A DNA stretch of 38,056 nt from an uncultured bacterium (GCA_903894575.1 CAITQQ010000393.1:1-38056); one strand, 5' to 3'. Numbered from the stretch's first letter, positions 8,039 through 17,463 are shown. Notes: generated by a model not told the origin, from the sequence alone. Numbers and translations: made by a program.

Positions 8039-9727
8039 ATGACATCTATGTACGACATTCTACAGCTGAACGACATGCTTGTTCCAGAACTGCTCGATAT
8101 TGCAGAACAACTCAAAATTACGGGTGTAAAGAAATTGGAAAAACAGGATCTGATCTATAAAATTTTAGACAAACAAGCAATCCTGAACAGTGGTACAAAA
8201 CCGGAGGCTAAAGATGGTGTAATAAAAAAGAAAAGAATTGTAAAAACAACTACATCAAACAGTACAGAAGAGGCTATCGTTGAAAATGAAGACGCCAGTC
8301 CTGAAGCACTCGAGATGTCTGAAGCGCCAAAACTGGAGAAAAAAGTAGCCAAAAGAGGAAGGCCTCCAGCTGTACCTGTGGTGGAAGAAAAGGAAGCCGA
8401 ACCAGGGGTTTCAAAAGAAGTTAAACAACCGATCAAAAAGATAAAACCTATACCAGCAAAAGCAGTTGTGGCCCAAGTGGAACAACAAGAAGCTGTTACT
8501 GCAGAAAATCAAAATGGTGAAGAGCCACAATCACCAGAAAACGTGATTGCGCAGGATGAAGCCCCAACCAAGCAACTCTTCATTAAAAAAGAACCCGTAT
8601 TCAATGTAGAGTTTGATGGAGCCATTGCGGGTGAAGGTGTGTTGGAAATGATGCCAGATGGTTATGGATTTTTGAGGAGCAGCGATTATAACTATCTTTC
8701 TTCACCAGATGATGTTTATGTTTCACCTTCTCAAATAAAACTATTCGGCATAAAAACTGGTGATACCATCAGTGGAAGTGTTAGACCACCCAAAGAAGGA
8801 GAAAAATATTTTGCGCTCTATAAAGTAGATACGGTGAACGGTCGTTTGCCGGATGAAGTTCGCGACAGGGTACCCTTTGATTACCTGACACCCTTGTTTC
8901 CTTTTGAAAAATTCAATCTTTATACAAAACAAGACAATTATTCTACAAGGATGATGGACCTGTTTACCCCGCTGGGTAAAGGTCAAAGAGGATTGATTGT
9001 TGCTCAACCAAAGGTTGGTAAAACAATGTTGCTGAAAGAGGTGGCCAATGCCATTGCAACCAATCACCCGGAGTGTTATTTGATGGTTGTTTTGATTGAT
9101 GAGCGTCCGGAAGAGGTTACAGATATGGAGCGCAGCGTAAGGGCAGAGGTGCTCGCATCAACCTTTGATGAGCCTGCCGAAAAACATGTGAAAGTATCTG
9201 CCATGGCGCTTCAAAAAGCAAAGCGACTGGTTGAGTGTGGTCATGATGTAGTGATTTTACTTGACTCCATCACGAGATTGGCAAGGGCACACAATACCGT
9301 TGCCCCTTCCTCAGGAAAAGTATTGTCTGGTGGTGTGGAAGCCAACGCCATGCAAAAACCGAAACAATTTTTTGGTGCAGCAAGAAAAGTTGAAAATGGT
9401 GGTTCGCTGACCATACTCGCAACTGCATTGATTGACACAGGAAGCAAAATGGATGAAGTCATCTTTGAAGAATTCAAAGGAACCGGTAACATGGAGTTGG
9501 CACTGGATAGGAGACTTGCAAACAAACGAATGTTCCCTGCTATCGACTTGACCGCTTCTTCAACAAGGCGCGAAGACCTGTTGCTTGATAAGGACGTGCT
9601 GCAAAGAATGTGGATCTTGCGCAATCATATTGCAGACATGAACAGTGAAGAAGCCATGAACCTTTTGCTCAAACAAATGAAGGGTACGAGAGACAACCAA
9701 GAGTTTCTTGCAACCATGAACAAGTGA
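8039..9727 (+). CDS. rho: Transcription termination factor Rho with long disordered insert
   Basis: Hexameric RNA-dependent ATPase that ends transcription. The 562 residues hold a Rho_N helical domain (about 5-45), a long charged low-complexity insert (about 51-190), the cold-shock-like RNA-binding domain (about 192-265; [17 protein letters not shown]) and the RecA-type motor. Walker A is AQPKVGKT (322-329) and Walker B VVILLDS (404-410). The Q/R-loop region is [22 protein letters not shown]. coli Rho has 419 residues, and the excess is almost all in the insert, which contains an AT-hook-like KRGRPP (105-110). Long inserts are known in Bacteroidota Rho. A second ATG at residue 4 is a possible start. 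The 188-bp leader upstream holds no recognised promoter or ORF. Confidence 0.96.
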   Translation: MTSMYDILQLNDMLVPELLDIAEQLKITGVKKLEKQDLIYKILDKQAILNSGTKPEAKDGVIKKKRIVKTTTSNSTEEAIVENEDASPEALEMSEAPKLEKKVAKRGRPPAVPVVEEKEAEPGVSKEVKQPIKKIKPIPAKAVVAQVEQQEAVTAENQNGEEPQSPENVIAQDEAPTKQLFIKKEPVFNVEFDGAIAGEGVLEMMPDGYGFLRSSDYNYLSSPDDVYVSPSQIKLFGIKTGDTISGSVRPPKEGEKYFALYKVDTVNGRLPDEVRDRVPFDYLTPLFPFEKFNLYTKQDNYSTRMMDLFTPLGKGQRGLIVAQPKVGKTMLLKEVANAIATNHPECYLMVVLIDERPEEVTDMERSVRAEVLASTFDEPAEKHVKVSAMALQKAKRLVECGHDVVILLDSITRLARAHNTVAPSSGKVLSGGVEANAMQKPKQFFGAARKVENGGSLTILATALIDTGSKMDEVIFEEFKGTGNMELALDRRLANKRMFPAIDLTASSTRREDLLLDKDVLQRMWILRNHIADMNSEEAMNLLLKQMKGTRDNQEFLATMNK

Positions 9728-9742
9728 TTTTCTTAAAAAGAT

Positions 9743-10804
9743 ATGGGAATAGAAAAAATTCCGGTTGAACAATTTGTTCAACTTTCACAAATCCATACTG
9801 TCATTGATGTAAGAAGCAATGCAGAGTATTCCCATGCACATATCCCGGGTGCTTCTTCTATTCCACTTTTTAATGATGAAGAAAGGGCCGTTGTTGGAAC
9901 GATCTATAAGCAAGAATCTAGAGAAGAAGCCATAAAAAAGGGTCTTGATTTGTTTGGGCCCAAGATGAAAGAAATGCTCTTAACGGCAGAGCGTCTGATC
10001 AAAGAAAAAAATCCAGAAGATAAAACCGTGTTGGTGCATTGCTGGAGAGGAGGAATGAGAAGTGCTGCAGTTGCCTGGTTGCTTGATCTATATGGGTTCA
10101 AGGTATACACACTTGTTGGGGGTTACAAAACATTCAGAAATTGGGTACTCAATGAATTGGGTAAAAAGCATGAGTTTCAAATCTTGGGAGGAAATACCGG
10201 ATCGGGCAAAACCATTGTCTTGCATTCCTTGAAATCAATGAATGAGGCTGTAGTAGATCTCGAAGGTCTTGCGGGTCACAAAGGGTCAGCTTTTGGGAAT
10301 ATTGGTTTACCCAAACAACCCAGCCAGGAGATGTTTGAAAACAAACTTGCCATTGCCATTAAAATAGAAAAAGAAAAATATCCAGATACAAAAATTTGGC
10401 TTGAAGATGAAAGCCAGCGTATAGGAACTGTAAACATTCCACAAACCATGTGGACACACATGCGAAAATGCGAAATTGTATTCTTAAATATTCCCTTCGG
10501 TTCAAGATTAAATTATTTGGTAGATACATATGGAATACTTGATTGGGTGGCACTCAAAGATGCTATAGTTCGGATCCAAAAAAGGCTTGGTGGTCTTGAA
10601 ACCAAAACAGCCATTGCTGCGCTTGAAGAAAAGAACATGCATGGATGTTTTGAGGTATTGTTAAAATATTATGACAAGCAGTACAGCAAAGGATTACAAA
10701 ACAGAGAAGAACCTAAACCAGAAATATTTGTCGTTGATACGGAGGTGGTAAACGATATGGATAATGCTTTAAAAATCATACAGCAGAAAAATGGAAGAAA
10801 TTAA
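9743..10804 (+). CDS. mnmH: tRNA 2-selenouridine synthase (MnmH/SelU)
   Basis: Replaces the sulfur of 2-thiouridine at the wobble position (U34) of tRNAs by selenium, using selenophosphate and a geranylated intermediate. The 353 residues comprise an N-terminal rhodanese domain (about 5-130; IDVRSNAEYSHAHIPGA) with the catalytic Cys at C100 in HCWRGGMRS, and a P-loop domain starting ILGGNTGSGKT (147-157). Length matches the E. coli enzyme. It starts 15 bp after the rho stop and its last 14 bases overlap selD, whose product makes its substrate. Confidence 0.95.
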   Translation: MGIEKIPVEQFVQLSQIHTVIDVRSNAEYSHAHIPGASSIPLFNDEERAVVGTIYKQESREEAIKKGLDLFGPKMKEMLLTAERLIKEKNPEDKTVLVHCWRGGMRSAAVAWLLDLYGFKVYTLVGGYKTFRNWVLNELGKKHEFQILGGNTGSGKTIVLHSLKSMNEAVVDLEGLAGHKGSAFGNIGLPKQPSQEMFENKLAIAIKIEKEKYPDTKIWLEDESQRIGTVNIPQTMWTHMRKCEIVFLNIPFGSRLNYLVDTYGILDWVALKDAIVRIQKRLGGLETKTAIAALEEKNMHGCFEVLLKYYDKQYSKGLQNREEPKPEIFVVDTEVVNDMDNALKIIQQKNGRN

Positions 10805-11843
10805 ACTGACACAATACTCACATGGCGCAGGCTGTGGTTGTAAAATATCGCCCAAAATATTGGATGAAATTTTGTCTTCAAATTTCAGCATGCCAGACAA
10901 TGACCGTTTGATTGTTGGGAACCATAGCAAAGATGATGCTGCTGTATATGATTTACAGAATGGAAAAGCTTTGATTTCAACAACAGACTTTTTCATGCCA
11001 ATTGTTGATGATCCCTATAATTTTGGAAGAATAGCCTCAGCCAATGCGATCAGTGATGTGTATGCGATGGGTGGGGATCCGATCATGGCTATAGCCATCC
11101 TGGGATGGCCAATCAACCTGTTGTCACCCCAGGTGGCTAAAAAAGTTATAGAAGGAAGCAAAAGTATTTGTCTGGAAGCAGGTATTCCCTTGGCAGGAGG
11201 ACACAGCATTGATTCACCTGAACCCATTTTTGGACTGGCTGTCAATGGATTGGTTGATATCAAAAACCTGAAAAAAAACAATACGGCGCAAAAAGGGGAT
11301 TTGTTGTTGTTGACCAAAAAAATCGGTGTTGGGATTTTGACAACTGCAGAAAAAAAGAACTTACTGAAAGAGGGTGATAAAACATTGGCTGCAGACCAAA
11401 TGATGCAGCTGAACAAGATAGGTGCACTCTTGGGAAAAATAGAAGGCGTTCATGCAATGACAGATGTTACGGGTTTTGGACTCTTGGGGCATCTCATTGA
11501 AATGGCTGAAGGAAGCGGCTTATCTGCAAGAATAAATTTCAATACAGTTCCTTTGATATCGGAACGATTGATTGAATATGTTGAATTGGGATCGGTTCCT
11601 GGGGGCACGAATAGAAACTGGGCGAGTTATGGACACAGGGTTCATTTTAATGATGGTCATAACCAAGGCTTACAAAAAAACATATTGGCCGATCCTCAAA
11701 CCAGTGGTGGTTTGTTGATTGCAGTAGATAAAGATGCTGTTCAGGATGTAATTGAACTACTGAAGCAAAATGGTTTATCGGAGAGGACCACACCAATAGG
11801 GGAAATTACAGCATCGGGAGATTTTGCAATAACTGTTTATTGA
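10791..11843 (+). CDS. selD: Selenide, water dikinase (selenophosphate synthetase)
   Basis: Makes selenophosphate from selenide and ATP. The 350-residue protein has the N-terminal catalytic segment LTQYSHGAGCGCKISP with Cys at 15 (E. coli C17) and the essential Lys at 18 (E. coli K20). It is the Cys form, with no in-frame UGA. AIRS-type domains follow (STTDFFMPIVDDPYNFGRI, AMGGDPIMAIAILGWP, DVTGFGLLGHLIEMAEGSGL), ending with LADPQTSGGLL. The overlap with mnmH implies translational coupling. selA and selB are absent from this window, so the visible use of selenophosphate is tRNA modification. It converges on the pterin dehydratase gene. Confidence 0.97.
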   Translation: MEEIKLTQYSHGAGCGCKISPKILDEILSSNFSMPDNDRLIVGNHSKDDAAVYDLQNGKALISTTDFFMPIVDDPYNFGRIASANAISDVYAMGGDPIMAIAILGWPINLLSPQVAKKVIEGSKSICLEAGIPLAGGHSIDSPEPIFGLAVNGLVDIKNLKKNNTAQKGDLLLLTKKIGVGILTTAEKKNLLKEGDKTLAADQMMQLNKIGALLGKIEGVHAMTDVTGFGLLGHLIEMAEGSGLSARINFNTVPLISERLIEYVELGSVPGGTNRNWASYGHRVHFNDGHNQGLQKNILADPQTSGGLLIAVDKDAVQDVIELLKQNGLSERTTPIGEITASGDFAITVY

Positions 11844-11859
11844 TAAAAGTATCCTATAA

Positions 11860-12087
11860 TCAAAGTGCATCTATAGATTTAGAAAGCTCGAGGTCTTTGT
11901 TTGTAACAATATTTCCTGCATCGTGTGTTGAAAGCCAGACTTCAACCGTGTTCCATGTATTTATCCAGGTAGGGTGATGGTTGGCCTTTTCTGCAAGAAT
12001 AGCAACCTTGGTCATGAAGGCAAATGCTTCAATAAAATTGTTGAATACAAATTTTCTATAGAGTTGATTGTCTTTTTCTTCCCACAT
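11860..12087 (-). CDS. 4a-hydroxytetrahydrobiopterin dehydratase (PCD/DCoH family)
   Basis: Small protein (75 residues) of the pterin-4a-carbinolamine dehydratase family, which recycles the pterin cofactor of aromatic amino acid hydroxylases or acts in related pterin and molybdopterin chemistry. Signature residues are intact: the EKANHHPTW segment with H37 and H38, then NTWNTVEVWLSTHDAG with H55-D56. It is a little short at the N-terminus compared with the usual 95-110 residues and starts directly at the FVFNNFIEAFAFM helix. It begins 3 bp after the IPExxxVDY stop, last in a three-gene operon. No phenylalanine hydroxylase is nearby, so the substrate partner is unknown. Confidence 0.85.
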   Translation of the reverse strand: MWEEKDNQLYRKFVFNNFIEAFAFMTKVAILAEKANHHPTWINTWNTVEVWLSTHDAGNIVTNKDLELSKSIDAL

Positions 12088-12090
12088 AAA

Positions 12091-12525
12091 TTATCGTTGT
12101 AAATTATCTTTTGATTTTATTTTTTCATGTGCCACTTCTGTTACAAGCTGCACACCAGGTATAGACCTCAATTGTTGTTGTAGTTGCTGAAAATATAATT
12201 CATCTTGGAATGAATCCCTGACCAACCAAATAAAATCAAGATGCTGAAGTTCTGGCAAAAGGAATTCTCCTTCGTGTTTATTGCTATATAGAAAATGTTC
12301 TTTTGCAGAAACAGGATGCAAGAATTCATAAACAGTAAATGAATAAGATCTTCTGTTTTTTTCCATCCCAATCTGCAAATCGGGGGCAGTCTGAAAATCA
12401 ATTTGTAATGCCTTTTCGATGTGCCAACAAAAATGATAGTTTTTCAGGGTACAAACAATGCCAAGTATTCTTGTATCCTCGAAAAAATGATCAGACATTT
12501 TATCGTCATCAAGCCTGAGTTTCAT
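12091..12525 (-). CDS. IPExxxVDY family protein
   Basis: Uncharacterised protein of 144 residues from a family found mainly in Bacteroidota. The family-defining motif appears as the variant LPELQHLDF (around residue 90). Other matching features are the N-terminal LGIVCTLKNYHFCWHIEKALQIDF and the FLYSNKHEGEFLLPE stretch. No signal peptide, membrane segment or catalytic motif is visible, so it should be cytosolic. Its ATG overlaps the M28 peptidase stop codon as ATGA, indicating translational coupling. Function is unknown. Confidence 0.82.
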   Translation of the reverse strand: MKLRLDDDKMSDHFFEDTRILGIVCTLKNYHFCWHIEKALQIDFQTAPDLQIGMEKNRRSYSFTVYEFLHPVSAKEHFLYSNKHEGEFLLPELQHLDFIWLVRDSFQDELYFQQLQQQLRSIPGVQLVTEVAHEKIKSKDNLQR

Positions 12526-14165
12526 CAGAAAACAATTTCAAAACTGATTTCTTTTTCTCCCCTCATCACAATCGTAGTCGTTTTGTCACCTTTCTTGAAT
12601 TTTGAAAGGGCCTGCATATAAGACTCTACAGAAGATGTTTTGTGTTCACCCAATTGTTTGACAATGTCACCCGTAAGAATTCCTGCTTTTTTTGCAGGAC
12701 GATTATCAGATACACCATCTACGCGAACACCAGAGCCGGTATAAGAATAATCGGGCATGATCCCCATACTTACAGAGAATCGGGCTGATGTAGAAGTTTG
12801 TTGTTCTCTGGTTTTGGTGAAAACAAGTTTTTGTTCCTGTTTGTCAGCTTCAATCATTTGTTGAATAAAACGAATGATTTTTAACATACCAACATAGTTG
12901 ATTTTATCAGCGTCGTCACTTGGTTTGTGGTAATCAGAATGAAGACCGGTGAAAAAGAAAAGAACAGGAATATCTTTTCGATAAAAAGATGTATGATCGC
13001 TTGGCCCAGTTCCACTTGAATCAACCTTGATGGAAAAATCTTTTTTCTTCACAGCGTCCATCATTGGTTTCCAGGATGGAGATGTACCATATCCACCAAC
13101 AGTGATTGTTTTTGTACTGTCATTCATTCTACCAACCATATCCATGTTGATCATGTAATTGACATTGCTCAAAGAGATGGTGGGATTTTCTACAAAATAT
13201 TTAGATCCATTGAGACCCAGTTCTTCTGCCGAAAACGCAATTAATAGATAGTTATACTGTTTTGCTTTGCTGTTTTTCAAAAGAAAAGCAAGTTCAATCA
13301 TAGATGACGTTCCACTGGCATTATCATCAGCACCATTGTGTATGCCAAGATCACCAGTTCTAATCATAGAATTTCCATCTTCACCGTATCCGAGGTGATC
13401 AAAGTGGGCTCCAATTACGATGGTGAGGGGTGCGTTATTATCCAAATAACCAACCACATTTCTTGCTTTTCTTATTTTTGGGCTGATGGATAGCTTGGCT
13501 GAAATCTGAAAAGAGGAGGAAACATCAGACAAATGTGCCTTTTGAGCGTTGGTATTGATGTAGGCAGCAGGAATTGGTGTGGGTTCCGATCTGTCTTTGG
13601 GATCAAACCGGATTTTATCATCCAATGAGGATGAGTTGAAAAATAAAACTGCAGAAGCACCTTTATCCTTTGCTTTTGTTATTTTATCATTCAACAAATT
13701 AGCAACGTCGAAATGGGGATTATCCTTGTTTTCCTGGATAGATTCTGCAATATCAATCATCCATGGTTGCCCTTTTTCATTTAACGAAGGAGAAGTTTCT
13801 GCATTAAAATTGGCTGATGGTGAGTTGGAGAGGGGGAAAAAATCTACTCCTGGCTTGAGTATCTTTCCATTTACTTTTAATTCATTTCCTTCAGATAATT
13901 CTTTACCGTCATTTATGGAAAAATGCTGAAAAAAGGTAGCGTTATCCCCTTTTGGGATAAGGCCAATTTCTTTGAATTTAGCAGCGATAAATTCAGATGC
14001 CAAAATTTCACCAGGATCGCCGGCTCTTCTGCCTTTTAACTCGTCAGAAGAAAGGTAACCAACTTGCTGTTGCAGGTATTGAACAATCTCTTTATCCGCT
14101 TTTTTAAGTTTTTGGGCTGATGCAAACTGAACCAAGAGAAGCAGTGGGATTAAAATCCTGAACAT
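12525..14165 (-). CDS. Secreted M28-family zinc aminopeptidase with PA and PDZ domains
   Basis: Exported metallopeptidase of 546 residues: signal peptide 1-18 ending FASAQ, a PA-type lid inserted at about 100-235, and the M28 catalytic domain about 235-445. Dinuclear zinc ligands and catalytic residues are in place: H254 (GAHFDHLG), D280 (GADDNASG), the acid/base E314 and ligand E315 (SAEELG), D342 (NMDMVGR) and H413 (HSDYHKPSD). A PDZ domain follows at about 465-540 (GSGVRVDGVSDNRPAKKAGI), which may position substrate or partner. It probably degrades peptides in the periplasm or at the cell surface. First gene of an operon with the IPExxxVDY protein and the pterin dehydratase. Confidence 0.92.
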   Translation of the reverse strand: MFRILIPLLLLVQFASAQKLKKADKEIVQYLQQQVGYLSSDELKGRRAGDPGEILASEFIAAKFKEIGLIPKGDNATFFQHFSINDGKELSEGNELKVNGKILKPGVDFFPLSNSPSANFNAETSPSLNEKGQPWMIDIAESIQENKDNPHFDVANLLNDKITKAKDKGASAVLFFNSSSLDDKIRFDPKDRSEPTPIPAAYINTNAQKAHLSDVSSSFQISAKLSISPKIRKARNVVGYLDNNAPLTIVIGAHFDHLGYGEDGNSMIRTGDLGIHNGADDNASGTSSMIELAFLLKNSKAKQYNYLLIAFSAEELGLNGSKYFVENPTISLSNVNYMINMDMVGRMNDSTKTITVGGYGTSPSWKPMMDAVKKKDFSIKVDSSGTGPSDHTSFYRKDIPVLFFFTGLHSDYHKPSDDADKINYVGMLKIIRFIQQMIEADKQEQKLVFTKTREQQTSTSARFSVSMGIMPDYSYTGSGVRVDGVSDNRPAKKAGILTGDIVKQLGEHKTSSVESYMQALSKFKKGDKTTTIVMRGEKEISFEIVF

Positions 14166-14181
14166 GTGGCGTATTTTATTG

Positions 14182-14189
14182 CAAATTTA
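14182..14189 (-). promoter_or_regulatory. -7 promoter element for the M28 peptidase operon
   Basis: TAAATTTG on the - strand (TAnnTTTG), 16 bases upstream of the ATG. No clear -33 TTG at 17-23 bases. Confidence 0.45.
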
Positions 14190-14272
14190 GTGTAGTTGGA
14201 CGGATGATTTCGAATATATGAGTAAAGATGTGCTTTTTACTGTTTTCGTAAAAAGAAGGCTACAATTGGATG

Positions 14273-14280
14273 TACCTTTG
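14273..14280 (+). promoter_or_regulatory. -7 promoter element for feoB
   Basis: TACCTTTG (TAnnTTTG) ends 10 bases before the feoB ATG, so the transcript leader would be very short. No obvious -33 box or Fur-like operator in the 125-bp divergent spacer. Confidence 0.5.
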
Positions 14281-14290
14281 GTAACCATAA

Positions 14291-16408
14291 ATGATAGGAA
14301 ACAAGCCTAATATAGCCCTGATCGGTAATCCAAACAGTGGAAAAAGTTCACTATTCAACCTGTTGACAGGGTTGAACCAAAAAGTTGGCAATTTCCCAGG
14401 AGTAACGGTAGAAAAAAAAGAAGGTGGCTTCAAATTACCCAACAAGCAAGAATGCATTGTGCTTGATTTGCCAGGAACCTATAGTTTGTATCCAAGGAGA
14501 AGCGATGAGTGGGTTTCCTATAAGCAGTTGATGACACCCAAAAAGGAGGAATCAATTGATTTAGCAATTGTTGTAGCTGATGCCAGTAACCTGAGAAGAA
14601 ATCTACTCTATGTGTCCCAGGTCATTGATCTTAAAATACCTGTAGTAGTTGCTTTGACAATGGTTGATCTTGCCAAAAAAAGAGGTATTAAAATTGATGT
14701 TGATTGCTTAGCAAGAGAGATGCAGGTACCTGTTGTCTTGGTTAATGCAAGAACTGGCAAAGGACTTGAGCAATTAAAGTCGACGGTTACTCAAATGCTA
14801 AACATAGAAGCTAGCGGACAGGATTTTTTTCCAATTGAAGAATTGGCAAAGGGTGCAATCGGTGAAATGCGGGAATTGATGCCCAATTTGGGGAATTATG
14901 CTGCCATTCATCATCTGATCAACCATGAATCATTTGAATTGAGTTCTTCAATACAAGTGAAAATTGAAGCAATAGAAGAAAAATATAAATTCAATCATAC
15001 CAAAATACAGGCAGAAGATATTCAACTACGGTATCAAAAAATAAGACAGGTAATGCTCAAATCTGTTGAGGAAGAGAGCATTGAAAAAAGAAAAATGTTC
15101 TCTGAAAGGCTTGATCATTTTTTCTTACACAGAACATGGGGTTATCTGATCATGGGGGTGGTTTTATTTATTCTATTTCAGAGTGTATTTTGGGTAGCTG
15201 AATATCCAATGAATTTGATAGAATCTGGAGTTGGAATCTTGGGGGGCTGGTTGGGATCAATTTTACCAGAGGGTTGGATAGCAGACATTGTTGTCAATGG
15301 AATCTTGGCTGGATTGGGAGGAATTCTGGTTTTTGTTCCACAGATCATGATATTGTTTGGTTTGATTACTTTACTGGAAGACACTGGATATATGGCCAGG
15401 ATCAGCTTCCTTTCAGACAGGATCATGAGAAGGGTTGGATTGAATGGTAAAAGTGTGATGCCCATGATTGGCGGATTTGCATGTGCCGTTCCAGCCATCA
15501 TGAGTGCAAGAAATATTGAAAATAAAAAAGAAAGATTGCTTACAATCATGGTCACACCTTTCATGAGTTGTAGTGCAAGGTTACCAGTATTTACTATTTT
15601 AGCTTCTATGGTTGTACCCAATAAAAATATATTGGGTGTGGTGAGTTTACAGGGATTGGTATTGATGGGATTATATGTGTTGGGAATAGTGATAGCCTTG
15701 CTTGTTTCTTATGTGATGAATTTGTTTATCAAGATCAAAGAAAAAAGTTTTTTTATACTTGAATTACCTGTTTACAGACAACCAAGATGGAAAAACATTG
15801 TATACACCATGATTGAAAAGGCCAAAGTATTTGTATTTGATGCTGGTAAGGTAATCATGATTATTTCTTTGGTATTGTGGGCGTTCAGTTCATTTGGCCC
15901 AACAGAAAAAAGAAAAAATATTGAAGAAAAATATGCAGGATTGATCAAGAATGATCCTGAAAATATAAATAAATACCAAACAGAAAAATCATCTGCACTA
16001 TTGGAAAATTCTTATGCAGGTATTATGGGCCGCAGTATAGAACCGATAATCCGTCCATTGGGATATGATTGGAAAATTGGCATTGCTTTGATCACATCAT
16101 TTGCAGCCAGAGAAGTATTTGTTGGTACAATGGCAACATTGTATAGCGTAGGTGATGCTGCTGATGAAAATAGTGAAACCCTGCGGAATAAGATGCATGC
16201 AGCAAAAAGGAGTGATGGAACCTTGGTATATACCACTGCTACTGGTTATTCACTCTTGATTTTTTATCTTTTGGCTATGCAATGCATGAGTACATTGGCG
16301 ATTGTAAAAAAGGAAACAGGTTCCTGGAAATGGCCCATCATACAATTGATTTACATGACAGGATTGGCTTATTTACTGAGTTTTATTGCATATCAGCTCT
16401 TGAGTTGA
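14291..16408 (+). CDS. feoB: Ferrous iron transporter FeoB
   Basis: Inner-membrane Fe(II) permease with a cytosolic GTPase, 705 residues. The N-terminal G domain shows G1 GNPNSGKSS (12-20), G2 around GVTVE (37-41), G3 DLPG (59-62), a G4 of TMVD (123-126; most FeoBs have NMxD) and G5 NARTG (152-156). The helical guanine-dissociation region follows. Gate domains carry CAVPAIMSARNI and FMSCSARLPVFTIL, the Cys-containing segments of the ion path, and the C-terminal SFAAREVFVGTMATLY. Its partner feoA is 12.7 kb upstream. It is monocistronic and its stop abuts the stop of the convergent HAD gene. Confidence 0.96.
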   Translation: MIGNKPNIALIGNPNSGKSSLFNLLTGLNQKVGNFPGVTVEKKEGGFKLPNKQECIVLDLPGTYSLYPRRSDEWVSYKQLMTPKKEESIDLAIVVADASNLRRNLLYVSQVIDLKIPVVVALTMVDLAKKRGIKIDVDCLAREMQVPVVLVNARTGKGLEQLKSTVTQMLNIEASGQDFFPIEELAKGAIGEMRELMPNLGNYAAIHHLINHESFELSSSIQVKIEAIEEKYKFNHTKIQAEDIQLRYQKIRQVMLKSVEEESIEKRKMFSERLDHFFLHRTWGYLIMGVVLFILFQSVFWVAEYPMNLIESGVGILGGWLGSILPEGWIADIVVNGILAGLGGILVFVPQIMILFGLITLLEDTGYMARISFLSDRIMRRVGLNGKSVMPMIGGFACAVPAIMSARNIENKKERLLTIMVTPFMSCSARLPVFTILASMVVPNKNILGVVSLQGLVLMGLYVLGIVIALLVSYVMNLFIKIKEKSFFILELPVYRQPRWKNIVYTMIEKAKVFVFDAGKVIMIISLVLWAFSSFGPTEKRKNIEEKYAGLIKNDPENINKYQTEKSSALLENSYAGIMGRSIEPIIRPLGYDWKIGIALITSFAAREVFVGTMATLYSVGDAADENSETLRNKMHAAKRSDGTLVYTTATGYSLLIFYLLAMQCMSTLAIVKKETGSWKWPIIQLIYMTGLAYLLSFIAYQLLS

Positions 16409-17020
16409 TTAAATCACTTCTAGTTTTTTTAGTTCATTGATCAGGAGATCTGGAGTTTGAAAATGTATAGACTGAATACCACAGGCTTCTGCTGCTTTGA
16501 TGTTTCGAAGGTTATCATCAATAAAAACCGTTTCAGAAGCATCAAGACCAAATCTGGTTAAGGTTAACTCATAAATTTCAGGAAATGGTTTTCGCGTATT
16601 TTCTTCTCCAGAAACAATTCTACCATCAAACCAATGAAGAAAATCAAATAATTCTAAAGCCCGAGGAAAGGTTTCAGCACTCCAGTTGGTGAGAGCGTAT
16701 ATACGGTGTTTATTATTTGATTTAAGCTGCTTTAGAACCTCAACAGTGCCCTCAATGGGTCCATTGAGCATCTCTTCCCACCTTTGATAAAAAGCGAGAA
16801 TATAATCACTCTTATCTGGGTATAATGATAATAGTAAATCATTGGCTTCTTTGATGCTTCTTCCACCATCCTGCTCTTCGTTCCAGGACATCGTACAAAT
16901 GGTTTCTAAGAATTCCTTTCTCTCATTGTCATCTGTAATGATCTTTTTATACATGTACTCAGGATTCCAGTCGATCAATACTCCACCCAGATCAAAAATG
17001 ATATTCTTAATTTGTTTCAT
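16409..17020 (-). CDS. HAD-superfamily phosphatase (subfamily IA, YihX-like)
   Basis: Cytosolic HAD hydrolase of 203 residues. Motif I is IIFDLGGVLIDW with nucleophile D10. The second position of the usual DxD is Gly, as in the YihX/haloacid dehalogenase-like branch. Motif II is ALTNWSAE, motif III lies around GEENTRKPFPEIYEL with its Lys, and motif IV is VFIDDNLRNI. YihX dephosphorylates glucose 1-phosphate, but substrate assignment from sequence alone is unsafe. It is transcribed away from the putative origin region, and its 5' end borders the AT-rich spacer. Confidence 0.87.
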   Translation of the reverse strand: MKQIKNIIFDLGGVLIDWNPEYMYKKIITDDNERKEFLETICTMSWNEEQDGGRSIKEANDLLLSLYPDKSDYILAFYQRWEEMLNGPIEGTVEVLKQLKSNNKHRIYALTNWSAETFPRALELFDFLHWFDGRIVSGEENTRKPFPEIYELTLTRFGLDASETVFIDDNLRNIKAAEACGIQSIHFQTPDLLINELKKLEVI

Positions 17021-17317
17021 CAGCTGAAAATTACAGAATATTCAATTGCTTTCATCAGGTATTTTTGATTGTTAATATCCCTTGTAGTATTTATAATTAT
17101 CTATTATTTATAAAAGACACTATTACTATTAGGGTTGTGGAAATGTTGGAAACTATTTTTTATCAATTTTTATTCTATCTATAATCACATGAATTAACAT
17201 CAATTCACAATTATACACATGACGAATATCATTACTGATACTGATTCAAATGAATCCTATTAACATTAAAAAAATAATTATTGATAATTTTCAACAGCAA
17301 GAAAAAATTAAAAATCC

Positions 17318-17326
17318 TGTGGATAA
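17318..17326 (-). other. DnaA box, perfect match
   Basis: TGTGGATAA, the reverse complement of the consensus TTATCCACA with no mismatch. Confidence 0.75.
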
Positions 17327-17404
17327 ACCAAGGGTAAATTGTTGCAAAAAATCAACCAATCTAGAAATTCAATAAAAACCCCCAACTTGTTAAAAACAAT
17401 CCAC

Positions 17405-17425
17405 AAAATCATTTTTAAAATTGGG
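17405..17425 (+). repeat. 21-bp direct repeat in origin region, copy 1
   Basis: Starts AAAATCATTTTT and ends TTGGG. It is identical to 17508-17528 and starts on the last base of a weak DnaA box. Confidence 0.8.
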
Positions 17426-17428
17426 CAG

Positions 17429-17437
17429 TAATCCACA
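17429..17437 (+). other. DnaA box, one mismatch
   Basis: TAATCCACA against consensus TTATCCACA. A weaker relative, CAATCCACA, lies 24 bases upstream at 17397-17405. Confidence 0.55.
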
Positions 17438-17463
17438 TAAAAACCAGGATATCAACAAGGGTA

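Noticed and set aside
10830-10850. Selenocysteine-containing SelD
   Set aside because: The catalytic position is encoded by an ordinary Cys codon and there is no in-frame UGA.
15178-15621. 147-residue frame opposite feoB
   Set aside because: Mirror of conserved membrane segments of FeoB, without family similarity.
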